A DNA stretch of 64,000 nt from Clostridiales bacterium (GTDB lineage Bacteria; Bacillota; Clostridia; Saccharofermentanales; Saccharofermentanaceae). Below, piece after piece: positions 56,136 to 64,000 of the stretch. Each line of letters opens with the position of its first letter. Positions within the stretch are counted from its first letter, which is position 1. The DNA lies in the NCBI GenBank assembly GCA_017958365.1, contig JAGDCV010000083.1, positions 1 to 64,000 on the forward strand, read 5' to 3'. The position numbers were made by a program, and so were the translations under genes. The notes under the pieces are model-generated. The model saw only the letters and a list, made by a program, of their open reading frames with translations. It was not told where the DNA came from and made no database searches.

Positions 56136-56991
56136 AGAAGCTACCTCTTGCCAAGATCTTACGTCTTACATTCTGGAAGAAACCTGTCATATTAAGACAG
56201 ATAGTCCTGCACGGATAATCATGCCTTCTTATCTTAAGCACATCATAATGCTCAACATTCTCGAATTCCCTGCCGTCCGGACATACGATCGGAACGGACT
56301 CGAAGTTACCCAGATGGATCTCAACTACACTTTCCGGAGCTATGACATAACTCATGTTCTGAAGTGTGTGCGGGCACAAAGGCGTAATCAGTATATTGTC
56401 CATCGAAGGCATGAGAAGCGGGCCTCCCGCTGCAAGAGTATATGCAGTGGAACCGGTGGGCGTTGCAACAACAAGGCCGTCACCGTAGAACTTCTCGACT
56501 CTTTCCCCGTCAATGTATAGTGTAAGCCTCGTGATGTGGGGCTTGGCGCCTCTTAAGACCGACAGATCATTAAGACAGATGTCACTCGCCTTAAGATTAC
56601 CGTTCTTATCGTAGTGCTCAACGCGAAGCTGCATCCTGTTAAGAGTTGTATAATTACCCTCGATCAAACGCTCGAATGCGTCATCCATGTTGTATTCAGA
56701 CACTTCCGTAAGAAAACCGATACTGCCCTTATTGATACCTATAAAAGGCTTATCAAGCTTTCTGAAAGTGGATATTACATAAAGGAATGTTCCGTCTCCG
56801 CCTATGGAAACGATGATATCGACATCCTTAAAGGAACCGAATTCGACACCTGTTATTGAAGACAATACGGAATCCTTAAGCTCCTCCTCGAAGACAGGTA
56901 CACAACCTTTATCAAGAAGAAATCGAGAGAGTCTGATGGCTATCTTGTAACCTACGTCTCTTGTATCATTCGAATGAATTCCGAATCTCAC
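56116..56991 (-). CDS. nadK: NAD kinase
   Basis: Phosphorylates NAD to NADP. The 291-residue protein has the GGDG motif at about 64-67 and the NE/D-like CLNDLSVLRG, followed by DGLVVATPTGSTAYTLAAGGPL (NAD and ATP site). It overlaps dxs by four bases and argR by 20. The tlyA rRNA methylase gene that often sits between dxs and nadK in Firmicutes is absent here. Confidence 0.94.
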   Translation of the reverse strand: MRFGIHSNDTRDVGYKIAIRLSRFLLDKGCVPVFEEELKDSVLSSITGVEFGSFKDVDIIVSIGGDGTFLYVISTFRKLDKPFIGINKGSIGFLTEVSEYNMDDAFERLIEGNYTTLNRMQLRVEHYDKNGNLKASDICLNDLSVLRGAKPHITRLTLYIDGERVEKFYGDGLVVATPTGSTAYTLAAGGPLLMPSMDNILITPLCPHTLQNMSYVIAPESVVEIHLGNFESVPIVCPDGREFENVEHYDVLKIRRHDYPCRTICLNMTGFFQNVRRKILARGSFYEDGKE

Positions 56992-58883
56992 TTTGTATTC
57001 CTCCGTATAGTCGACTCTATCCTGTCAGCCATCGAAACTGCATCAAGACCGGCACACTTAAGCTGCTGATCGACAGTACCGGCACGGATCATCTGATCTT
57101 CAACGGCAAAGTTATCAACTGTGCCGTCATATCCTGCTCTGGTCAACGCAAGCTTAAGATTCTCACCGAATCCGCCGCTTAAGATGCCTTCCTCACCGGT
57201 AAAGACGAATCGTGCCTTGCCGATAACATCCATTATATCCGATGAATTCAAAGGTTTTAATACGGTAAGGCTCACTACCCTTCCTTTATATCTTCTTTCG
57301 GAAAGTATATCTGCCGTTTTCTCACATTCTTTGCTGAAAAGACCTGTCGAGATGATGACATAATCATCTCCGTCATCAGAAACGACATGAGGCTTGGATA
57401 TCAGCGACATATCCTTATAAAGCGGACCATCATCCTCATAAGGCGAAGCTCCGCGGGGATATCTTATCGCTACGGGTCCCTTTACTACATTTACTGCATA
57501 ATCCATGCTCATCTTAAGGTCCGTGTAATCACGCGGCGATAGTATTGTCATACCGGGCATGGAATTAAGATATGAGATATCGTGAAGTCCGTTATGCGTG
57601 TGGCCGTCATTACCGACAAAACCTGCTCTGTCGATGGCAAATACGACATGGTTATTCATGAAGCACACATCATGGACTATCTGGTCATATGCTCTCTGAA
57701 GGAATGAAGAATAGATCGCTACTACCGGTGTCATTCCGGAAGAAGCCATGCCTCCTGCCATTGTTACGCAGTGTTCCTCGGCAATTCCGCAATCAAAGAA
57801 TCTCGAAGGATACTTAAAAGCAAACTTGTCCATTCCGGTACCGATCGCCATGGCAGCACAGATACCGACAACGCTCTTATTCTTAGCGGCTACTTCAAGC
57901 AAAGCACCTGAGAAAGCACCGGTGTACGACAGTTTTGATGAATGTGACACGCCCTTCTCTACGTCGAAAGGTCCTACTCCGTGATAATCGGAAGGGTTCT
58001 CTTCAGCAAACCTGTAACCCATACCCTTCTTGGTAACTATGTGAAGAAGAACAGGCACATTAAGATCCTTAACGGCATTAAGGCTCTTTATGAGTCCTTC
58101 TGTATCATGACCGTCGATAGGACCGTAATACCTCATTCCGAGATCCTCAAACATGGAGGGAGCCTTCCTGTAAACAATGAACCTGAAAAGCTTCTTAACC
58201 GCCATGATAAGTGCGATTATTCCCTTACCTAATATCGGGATCTTATTAAGGAAACTCTCGGTATTCTTCTTGGCAGAAAGATATCCCGAGGAGATACGAA
58301 GTTCCTTAAGGTACTTACTCATGCCGCCGACATTCTTATCGATACTCATCTCGTTATCGTTAAGGATAACGAGCATCTTGGTATTCTTCGAATGTCCAAG
58401 GTCATTTAAGGCCTCATAAGCAAGTCCGCCCGTCATGGCACCGTCACCTATAACTGCGACAACATACTCATCAGAGCCTTTAAGATTACGGGCTCTGGCC
58501 ATACCGAGTGCAGCGGAGATGGAAGTACTCGAGTGTCCCGTATCAAACGAATCGTAAGGGCTCTCTGACCTTCTCGGGAATCCCGATATTCCACCCTGCT
58601 GTCTTAAAGTATCAAACTCTTTGAATCTGCCCGTTAGAAGCTTATATGAATAAGACTGGTGTCCTACGTCAAATACGATCTTATCCTTTGTGTAATCAAA
58701 GACGGATAACAACGATACGGTAAGTTCCACCGTACCGAGATTACTCGCGAGATGTCCTCCGTTATGGGAAACGGTCGTAATGATCTTATCGCGCAATTCC
58801 TTACACAAAAGTACCCTGTCGCTTTTGCTTAGCGACGCAAGCATCGATGGGGTAAGATCTGTACCTAATATCTTATAGTCCAA
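56988..58883 (-). CDS. dxs: 1-deoxy-D-xylulose-5-phosphate synthase
   Basis: First enzyme of the MEP isoprenoid pathway, condensing pyruvate and glyceraldehyde-3-phosphate. The 631-residue protein is complete: thiamine-diphosphate motif GDGAMTGG...LNDN (146-178), DGHD, the transketolase-like GIAEEHCVTMAGG, and DRAGFVGNDGHTHNG. Next to ispA it supplies the precursors. Length is normal. It starts two bases after the ispA stop. Confidence 0.96.
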   Translation of the reverse strand: MDYKILGTDLTPSMLASLSKSDRVLLCKELRDKIITTVSHNGGHLASNLGTVELTVSLLSVFDYTKDKIVFDVGHQSYSYKLLTGRFKEFDTLRQQGGISGFPRRSESPYDSFDTGHSSTSISAALGMARARNLKGSDEYVVAVIGDGAMTGGLAYEALNDLGHSKNTKMLVILNDNEMSIDKNVGGMSKYLKELRISSGYLSAKKNTESFLNKIPILGKGIIALIMAVKKLFRFIVYRKAPSMFEDLGMRYYGPIDGHDTEGLIKSLNAVKDLNVPVLLHIVTKKGMGYRFAEENPSDYHGVGPFDVEKGVSHSSKLSYTGAFSGALLEVAAKNKSVVGICAAMAIGTGMDKFAFKYPSRFFDCGIAEEHCVTMAGGMASSGMTPVVAIYSSFLQRAYDQIVHDVCFMNNHVVFAIDRAGFVGNDGHTHNGLHDISYLNSMPGMTILSPRDYTDLKMSMDYAVNVVKGPVAIRYPRGASPYEDDGPLYKDMSLISKPHVVSDDGDDYVIISTGLFSKECEKTADILSERRYKGRVVSLTVLKPLNSSDIMDVIGKARFVFTGEEGILSGGFGENLKLALTRAGYDGTVDNFAVEDQMIRAGTVDQQLKCAGLDAVSMADRIESTIRRNTK

Positions 58884-58885
58884 TT

Positions 58886-59761
58886 TCAGTAATCCCTTTT
58901 CAAATTGAAGACTGTCAGTTCTTCAAGCAATTCAACATTGAAACCGTCTTTCCTCAATGTATCGAGTACCGCATTACAGGCGTTCTCTTCTTCATTGAGT
59001 TTAAGCTTAGCTTCATCAAGTCCGAGCAAAGTAACGAAAGTCGACTTATCATCTCTTTCATCCTTGCCCGTACTCTTACCGAGTTTCTCCTGATCTGCCT
59101 CAACATCAAGGATATCGTCCTTGATCTGGAAAGCAAGACCGAGATGATAAGAATAATCCTTAAGAAGATCATAAACCGTTGAAGGTGCATCACTCAGGAA
59201 AAACGGAGTCGTAACGGCAGCCTCGATCAAAGCGCCCGTCTTTTTCTTCTGCAAAGAATAAAGCACATCAACAGATATCTTCTTTCCTTCAGATTCAAGA
59301 TCTATGCTCTGTCCGCCTATCATTCCTGATATGCCGGCAAGTTGCGACATGTTAAGCGACGCCTTGGCATAAGACTCGCCTTTAAGAGCAAGCTTAAGCA
59401 GTACCTCGTGAGCCGTATTAAGTAGCATATCGCCTGCAAGTATTGCAAAGGACTCACCGAACGCCTTATGACATGTAAGTCTTCCCCGCCTCAGATCATC
59501 GTTATCCATTGCAGGAAGATCATCGTGGATCAAGGAATAAGTATGGATCATCTCCAGAGCACAGGCATAAAGCGCTATGTCTTCGGAAGCAACACCGCAG
59601 CCCTCAAGCATCACGGCACAGGCATGCATAAGGGCAGGTCTCATCCTCTTACCCCCTGCGAAAAGACTGTATCTTGCAGCCTTTACGACAGTATCATTCT
59701 CATCTAATCCTGAGAAGATACTCTCAAGATATGGAGTTATCCATTCATTTGCATCGATCAT
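58886..59761 (-). CDS. ispA: Polyprenyl (farnesyl/geranylgeranyl) diphosphate synthase
   Basis: Extends isoprenoid diphosphates from IPP and DMAPP. The 291-residue protein has the first Asp-rich motif DDLPAMD (80-86) with RRGRLTCH following, and the second QIKDDILD (about 217-224). It resembles the FPP synthases of Gram-positive bacteria. It overlaps xseB by four bases and is followed by dxs, giving a compact isoprenoid pair. Confidence 0.93.
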   Translation of the reverse strand: MIDANEWITPYLESIFSGLDENDTVVKAARYSLFAGGKRMRPALMHACAVMLEGCGVASEDIALYACALEMIHTYSLIHDDLPAMDNDDLRRGRLTCHKAFGESFAILAGDMLLNTAHEVLLKLALKGESYAKASLNMSQLAGISGMIGGQSIDLESEGKKISVDVLYSLQKKKTGALIEAAVTTPFFLSDAPSTVYDLLKDYSYHLGLAFQIKDDILDVEADQEKLGKSTGKDERDDKSTFVTLLGLDEAKLKLNEEENACNAVLDTLRKDGFNVELLEELTVFNLKRDY

Positions 59762-59976
59762 TTAATTTCAGCTTCGCTTTCTTCACCTGTAGAAGGATCG
59801 ATAACAGAGAATTTCTGCTCGATCTCCTTAAGTTTATCATCACATTGCTTTGACAGTTCAATTCCGCGGTTATAAAGTTTCAAAGACTCATCAAGTGACA
59901 CATTACCGGAACCTAATTTATTAACTATGTCCTGCAGTTCCTTAACTGCATCCTCATATACGAATTCCTTACTCAT
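59758..59976 (-). CDS. xseB: Exodeoxyribonuclease VII small subunit
   Basis: A 72-residue mostly helical protein (YEDAVKELQDIVNKLGSGNVSLDESLKLYNRGIELSKQCDDKL), a textbook XseB pattern. It associates with XseA in the enzyme that degrades single-stranded DNA. Its start overlaps the xseA end by eight bases. Confidence 0.93.
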   Translation of the reverse strand: MSKEFVYEDAVKELQDIVNKLGSGNVSLDESLKLYNRGIELSKQCDDKLKEIEQKFSVIDPSTGEESEAEIK

Positions 59977-61183
59977 TATCCTCTACCTCCTTAACCGTCT
60001 TTATAACGGCACCGGCAGTACCGTCCTTAAAATGAATATCCACTTCACTATCGGCTTTCAAAGACTTAACCGATACAACGGCCGAACCGTCAGCTGCCGA
60101 GACATAAGAATATCCTCTTCTTAATACATTATGCGGTCCGAGAAGTGCCAGGCTGTCAATGAATCCTTTAAGTCTGATCTTCTCGGTTTCCATTATCTCA
60201 TTTTGTTTTCTATATAGCGATTCGGTTATCCTGTCGAGTTCGTTGCGTTTGATCTTTACAGTAAGTTCAGGTACGTAAAGTGCTTTATTCGATCTTAAAG
60301 CATCAAGGGCATTACGCTTGGCTGCGATCAGGGCCTTCATGTTGGAGATGATCTTATCCCTTAAGATCAGATTGGTATTTGAAAGTTCCTCATATGTCTT
60401 TAACACATCCTCTGCAGCTGCAGTCGGAGTAGGAGATCTCTTATCGGCAACATGATCGAGCAAAGTAATATCCGTCTCATGACCGATGGCAGAAATAACG
60501 GGGATATTGCATTCATATACGCGTCTTACGAGATCCTCACTGTTAAATCCCCACAGATCTTCAATAGAACCTCCGCCTCTTGCGATTATGATCACATCAA
60601 CATTTTGTCTTTCAGTAAAATAATCTATTCCTCTTATAACTTCAGAAGGACAATTCTCACCCTGAACGGCAGCAGGATACAAAACCGCATCAAAATACGG
60701 ATTACGCTCGTTTAATTTAACTAATATGTCGTGGATGACGGCTCCTGTCGCAGAGCTTATGATACCGATCCTTGAAGGTCTCATCGGTATCTTCATCTTG
60801 TGTGCCGGATCAAAAAGCCCTTCCTTGGAAAGCTTATCAAACAATATCTTAAGCTGTTCCTTAAGATCACCTTTGCCCGCATGCTTCATGGTATTACAAA
60901 CTATCTGGTACTTACCTCTCTCGGCATAGATAGTGCATGAACCGGTCAGTGTAACCTTATCACCGTCCTTGGGCTTAAAGGATACGGAAGCCATCCTGGA
61001 TGCGAACATGACACAGGCAATCTCGGCTGTGCTGTCCTTTAACGTGAAATAGGCATGTCCGCTGGAATAAACCTTAAATCCGGATATCTCACCCGTTACT
61101 TCGAGACTTGATAGTCTTTCATCTGAAGAAATGACATGTCCCGCATAATTATTAAGTTGAGATACGGAAGAAAACGAATACAT
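59969..61183 (-). CDS. xseA: Exodeoxyribonuclease VII large subunit
   Basis: Catalytic subunit of exonuclease VII. The 404-residue protein has an N-terminal OB-fold (about 1-100, with SGHAYFTLKDSTAEIACVMF), then the catalytic region with RPSRIGIISSATGAVIHDIL, the IIARGGGSIEDLWGFNSEDLVR and ISAIGHETDITLLDHVADKRSPTPTAAAE motifs, and a coiled C terminus. Length is close to normal for the family. It follows nusB by eight bases. Confidence 0.95.
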   Translation of the reverse strand: MYSFSSVSQLNNYAGHVISSDERLSSLEVTGEISGFKVYSSGHAYFTLKDSTAEIACVMFASRMASVSFKPKDGDKVTLTGSCTIYAERGKYQIVCNTMKHAGKGDLKEQLKILFDKLSKEGLFDPAHKMKIPMRPSRIGIISSATGAVIHDILVKLNERNPYFDAVLYPAAVQGENCPSEVIRGIDYFTERQNVDVIIIARGGGSIEDLWGFNSEDLVRRVYECNIPVISAIGHETDITLLDHVADKRSPTPTAAAEDVLKTYEELSNTNLILRDKIISNMKALIAAKRNALDALRSNKALYVPELTVKIKRNELDRITESLYRKQNEIMETEKIRLKGFIDSLALLGPHNVLRRGYSYVSAADGSAVVSVKSLKADSEVDIHFKDGTAGAVIKTVKEVEDNE

Positions 61184-61191
61184 TGATAACC

Positions 61192-61590
61192 TTAAAGACT
61201 CTTCTCGTAGCTTGAAAGAACTCCGTTGATATAGGAATAAGAATCGTCCGTACCGTACTTCTTTGCAAGTCTTACGGCTTCATTGATGGCTACGCTCGTA
61301 GGAATATCGTCATTCGACGAGATCTCATAGAATGCAGTCTCAAGAATCGCCTTATCAAGCTTGGGAATTCTTGCCAAAGTCCAGTTCTTAAGGTACTTGG
61401 TGATCTTCTCATCAAGAGATTCCCTGTTTAACAAAACACCTTTTACAGTGGATTTGAAATAATCGATATCTTCTTCAAGACCGCTGTTATTCTCAATGTA
61501 AAGATTGATCTGAGCCTCAAGATCTTCGATCCTGAACTCATACTGATAAATGAAGAAAACTACTGCTTCACGTGAATCTATTCTGCTCAT
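61192..61590 (-). CDS. nusB: Transcription antitermination factor NusB
   Basis: A 132-residue helical RNA-binding protein that acts in rRNA antitermination. It has the N-terminal SREAVVFFIYQYEF and the C-terminal LDKAILETAFYEI...PTSVAINEAVRLAKKYGTDDSYSYINGVL. It overlaps the DUF2273 gene by four bases, in the usual Asp23-nusB-xseA order of Firmicutes. Confidence 0.93.
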   Translation of the reverse strand: MSRIDSREAVVFFIYQYEFRIEDLEAQINLYIENNSGLEEDIDYFKSTVKGVLLNRESLDEKITKYLKNWTLARIPKLDKAILETAFYEISSNDDIPTSVAINEAVRLAKKYGTDDSYSYINGVLSSYEKSL

Positions 61591-61823
61591 CTTACTCTCC
61601 CGGGAGGAAGTATCCTGTCAAGAAATTTCTTGAACCTTCCCTCATCAGCAAAAAGAAATGCTCCGACTATGAAACCGAAGAGAGTGAATATAAGAATGAA
61701 GAAAGTCTTCCAGAATCCGAATATACAGATCAGCACGGCAACAACAAAGAATATGAAGGCAAACAGTCCTCCCGCCTTTGCATTGCTTAATTTCTCAAAG
61801 ATCCTGGAAAGAAATCTCTCCAT
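61587..61823 (-). CDS. DUF2273 small membrane protein
   Basis: A 78-residue protein with two hydrophobic segments (about 18-37 and 40-59), an amphipathic N terminus and a basic C terminus. It matches the DUF2273 proteins that accompany AmaP and Asp23. In Staphylococcus related proteins help anchor Asp23 to the membrane. It is one of three consecutive envelope-stress-type genes here. Confidence 0.85.
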   Translation of the reverse strand: MERFLSRIFEKLSNAKAGGLFAFIFFVVAVLICIFGFWKTFFILIFTLFGFIVGAFLFADEGRFKKFLDRILPPGRVR

Positions 61824-61826
61824 AGA

Positions 61827-62381
61827 TTATCGTCCCTCTACCCTTGCAGCAGCAGGTTCAACTCTTGTAACTTTAACTTTTACCTCTTCAACAATGATAC
61901 CCGTATATCTCTCGATATCCTTCTTGATCCTCTCCTGTACCTTGGACATGGAGGAAGGGATCTCGACATTGGAATACAAAGTCGCATTGATAAAGACATT
62001 GATGGAACCGTTCTTTCCCGATGTAACTCTCGCCTTAACAGTCTTGATTCCTGCCTGGGCAGACATTGCCGAGTTTCTTGCAATGGACTCAAGAGCATCA
62101 GCTCCGATGTCAACCGAACCGATATCAGTCTTACGAAGCTTGGTCCTGTAAGCCCTGCCTGCAGATATAACAAGATAGATGGCAAGAATGCAGGAAACCG
62201 TGATCGCCATCAAAACTATCACATAAACCGATCTCGTAACGGGATTGGTAACAATGGAAGACAGTGGTGACAACAGGTCAGCAAAGATGCCGTCATCAAT
62301 TACGGCAAAAAGAAGTATGATGGACAAAAGAGCCAAAGCTACCGAATAAATAAAAAGAAAGAAACGCATCAAACCGTTCAT
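61827..62381 (-). CDS. amaP: Alkaline shock response membrane anchor protein AmaP
   Basis: A 184-residue protein with two hydrophobic helices near the N terminus (about 7-27 and 48-74), followed by a cytoplasmic Asp23-like part (for example SALESIARNSAMSAQAGIKTVKARVTSGKNGSI). In Staphylococcus AmaP anchors Asp23. It overlaps the Asp23 gene by four bases and precedes DUF2273 by three. The role in alkaline or wall stress is inferred from the family. Confidence 0.85.
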   Translation of the reverse strand: MNGLMRFFLFIYSVALALLSIILLFAVIDDGIFADLLSPLSSIVTNPVTRSVYVIVLMAITVSCILAIYLVISAGRAYRTKLRKTDIGSVDIGADALESIARNSAMSAQAGIKTVKARVTSGKNGSINVFINATLYSNVEIPSSMSKVQERIKKDIERYTGIIVEEVKVKVTRVEPAAARVEGR

Positions 62382-62773
62382 TTGTCTTCTGTCTCCTCGT
62401 CAGATTCTTCTTTTTCCTTGACTCCGCAAACATATACATCAACCGACTCGACATCAAGTCCCGTGTATAGTTCAACATCCTTCTTGACCTTGTCCTGAAT
62501 CTCCCAGGCTACCTCAGGTATTACCATACCGTACAAGATCACGGGATAAACCGTTATTGAAACACCTTCCTTACCGGAATCACCGAAAACAACCCTTACG
62601 CCTTTGCCTTCGTGAACAACACCGGATTTCTCCTTTAATGCTACGGCAAAAGAAGGTTTAAGCTCATATACCCCTTCGATCTGAAGCGCGGCTTCCGCTG
62701 CGTATTGCGCAACGAAGCCCTGCGTCATCGATCTGTCGCCTTTTATGGATTCAATGTTTGAATTAACGCTCAT
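62378..62773 (-). CDS. Asp23/Gls24-family envelope stress protein
   Basis: A 131-residue cytosolic protein of the Asp23 family. Conserved parts include the FVAQYAAEAALQIEGVYEL start, then VRVVFGDSGKEGVSITVYPVILYG, and IPEVAWEIQDKVKKDVELYTGLDVESVDVYVCGV. The C terminus is a charged Glu/Lys tail. It lies 26 bases after efp and overlaps amaP, so the Asp23-AmaP-DUF2273 set is likely one functional unit. Confidence 0.88.
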   Translation of the reverse strand: MSVNSNIESIKGDRSMTQGFVAQYAAEAALQIEGVYELKPSFAVALKEKSGVVHEGKGVRVVFGDSGKEGVSITVYPVILYGMVIPEVAWEIQDKVKKDVELYTGLDVESVDVYVCGVKEKEESDEETEDK

Positions 62774-62799
62774 TATCCTCTAAGGCCGGGGAGCTTTAA

Positions 62800-63357
62800 T
62801 TATGCACGCTCTAGGTATTCGCCTGTTCTTGTATCAACTCTGATGGTCTCACCCTGGTTAACAAAGAGAGGAACCTTAACAGTAGCACCTGTCTCCAAAG
62901 TTGCATACTTACTTGCGTTATTTGTTGTATCGCCTCTTACACCGGGCTCACACTCTGTGATAACGAGCTCAACTGTGATAGGAAGCTCAACAGAGAAAAC
63001 CTCACCCTTGTATGAGAGAACCTTACAGATCATCTCTTCCTTAAGGAACTTGATTGCATCGCCGATCGGAGCTGCGTGGATAGGGAGCTGGTCATAAGAC
63101 TCCTGATCCATGAAGTAGTAAAGCTCACCGTCGTTGTAAAGATACTGCATATCTCTTCTGTCGAGCTTAGCCTCTTCAAACTTCTCGTTAGGGTTGAAAG
63201 ATCTCTCAACTACTGAACCTGTCTTAACATTCTTGTACTTGGTTCTTACGAAAGCTGCTCCCTTACCGGGCTTAACGTGCTGGAACTCAACTACCTGATA
63301 AACCTGATTGTCCATTTCAAAGCAAAGACCGTTTCTGAAATCGCCTGCGCTGATCAT
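62800..63357 (-). CDS. efp: Elongation factor P
   Basis: Helps the ribosome through polyproline stretches. The 185-residue protein has three beta-barrel domains, the domain I loop [16 protein letters not shown] (about 31-46) with the modifiable Lys near 34, and the family C-terminal signature beginning [31 protein letters not shown] precedes the ATG and a strong promoter lies at 63398-63426. It is the first gene of the long series down to recN. Confidence 0.95.
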   Translation of the reverse strand: MISAGDFRNGLCFEMDNQVYQVVEFQHVKPGKGAAFVRTKYKNVKTGSVVERSFNPNEKFEEAKLDRRDMQYLYNDGELYYFMDQESYDQLPIHAAPIGDAIKFLKEEMICKVLSYKGEVFSVELPITVELVITECEPGVRGDTTNNASKYATLETGATVKVPLFVNQGETIRVDTRTGEYLERA

Positions 63358-63397
63358 AAAATTCTCCTTAAAATTAATTATTTAATTACATCACGTT

Positions 63398-63426
63398 ATT
63401 TTACTTAAAAGATTTAAAATATGCAA
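63398..63426 (-). promoter_or_regulatory. efp operon promoter
   Basis: TTGCAT (63421-63426), 17 bases, TAAAAT (63398-63403) on the minus strand, about 40 bases before the efp ATG. It probably drives the whole efp-to-recN gene set. Confidence 0.7.
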
Positions 63427-63441
63427 CAACCGTCTTAACTG

Positions 63442-63470
63442 TTGAATTTGCACATTTGAGGTTATAAAAT
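63442..63470 (+). promoter_or_regulatory. Promoter of the GGDEF gene
   Basis: TTGAAT (63442-63447), 17 bases, TAAAAT (63465-63470). The ATG lies only seven bases after the -10, which places the start of transcription at or next to the A of the start codon. It is divergent from the efp promoter. Confidence 0.6.
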
Positions 63471-63477
63471 CCTATCA

Positions 63478-64000
63478 ATGAGTCTTAATATTAACGACAT
63501 CCATGCACTGATCAAAGTATGTCAGAATTTTGACGACACATTTGCGGATAATGAGATAGTGGAATTGTTTGCCAGTATACTCGACGTCAGCAAGGTTTCT
63601 TACCGCGTTTTTTTCAATGATGTCTGTGTCGAGTCCGCTGTCGTCTACCACTCTTCCAATCCGACATTAGGTGAAGAATTCAGTTTCCAGCGAATGGCAA
63701 GCGATGACAGACTTATAGTCGTTAAGATATTCCGTGCTTCAGATGCCATTGAACTTACCGAAGAAGAGACTAATGCTCTGATGACTTTCGGAGAGACCGT
63801 CCTGTCCGGCATCTGCGTAAAGAATCTCGTTAATGCTTACGAGTATGCAAGATACTATGACTCACTTACGGGACTTACCAATGTCAACTATTTCCTTAAT
63901 CATCTTGATGCCCTGCTTGCATCTGACAGATATGAACAGTACAGCGTTGCCTGTGTAAACATCAAAAACTGCGGGTCCATCAACAGGATATTCGGATCTG
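63478..64000 (+). CDS. GGDEF-domain protein, 5' part (truncated by the window end)
   Basis: The first 174 codons of a longer gene. Residues 1-115 form a GAF-like or uncharacterised sensory part. From about 124 the sequence ARYYDSLTGLTNVNYFLNHLDALL marks the start of a GGDEF diguanylate cyclase domain, and NIKNCGSINRIFG is the next core strand. The GG(D/E)EF active-site loop is outside the window, so cyclase activity cannot be judged. The ATG is the first after an in-frame TGA. No well-spaced SD precedes it and the promoter suggests a leaderless mRNA. Confidence 0.8.
   Translation, partial: MSLNINDIHALIKVCQNFDDTFADNEIVELFASILDVSKVSYRVFFNDVCVESAVVYHSSNPTLGEEFSFQRMASDDRLIVVKIFRASDAIELTEEETNALMTFGETVLSGICVKNLVNAYEYARYYDSLTGLTNVNYFLNHLDALLASDRYEQYSVACVNIKNCGSINRIFGS

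Overview
The window looks like a chromosome segment of a Gram-positive anaerobe of the class Clostridia; I cannot fix the family. The evidence is CIRCE-controlled groESL, Firmicutes-type RNase Y, the Asp23/AmaP/DUF2273 envelope group, an xseAB-ispA-dxs-nadK-argR-recN gene order, strong Shine-Dalgarno (SD) sequences, TTGACA/TATAAT-type promoters and moderate G+C. Almost everything is on the minus strand. The plus strand carries only tRNA-Leu(CAG), the argG-GNAT-GNAT-argH block, rluD and the start of a GGDEF gene at the right edge. There is no CRISPR array, prophage, transposase or rRNA.

Region 1-13 kb: a tRNA-Thr/tRNA-Leu unit with its own promoter, then (read right to left) a small membrane protein, a TrpR-family regulator with an unusual insertion, secA, purine nucleoside phosphorylase and S-adenosylhomocysteine hydrolase. 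Upstream lie three overlapping TadE-like pseudopilin genes without the rest of a Tad system. They are separated from pheST by a terminator whose 3' arm runs into the SD of the first pilin gene. Next come a metallo-beta-lactamase hydrolase and a divergent methylglyoxal-synthase-like protein.

Region 13-23 kb: the elongation module mreC-mreD-mrdA preceded by a SEC-C protein and an NADP-type isocitrate dehydrogenase. Then comes a tightly packed set reading lipoprotein, GNAT-Ogt fusion, flavin reductase, Nudix hydrolase, holA.

Region 23-28 kb: tRNA-Leu(CAG) with a terminator whose 3' half is repeated, then argG under a strong promoter with a tandem ArgR-type operator. Two GNAT acetyltransferase genes sit between argG and argH.

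Region 28-44.5 kb: a long minus-strand series. It holds a gliding-type ABC system (ATPase, permease, GldG, DUF4340, DUF5711), a CYTH triphosphatase, two flavoproteins, the ACT/PFL pair, a membrane protein, a two-domain polyphosphate:AMP phosphotransferase, a GH13 amylase and an acyltransferase. An acyl-ACP thioesterase and a small membrane protein lie at its right end.

Region 44.5-64 kb: groESL with CIRCE, an LCP cell-wall ligase, galE, a two-component system, RNase Y, rluD, and a compressed twelve-gene series from efp to recN covering translation, envelope stress, nusB, exonuclease VII, isoprenoid synthesis, NAD kinase, ArgR and RecN. The window ends inside a GGDEF protein that may be translated from a leaderless mRNA.

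Most of this is housekeeping. The points most worth a second look are the pilin-gene terminator that overlaps an SD, the gliding-type ABC cluster in a Clostridium relative, the insertion in the TrpR-like protein, the methylglyoxal-synthase relative lacking phosphate-site residues, the GNAT-Ogt fusion, the GNAT genes inside the arginine locus, and the leaderless GGDEF gene.
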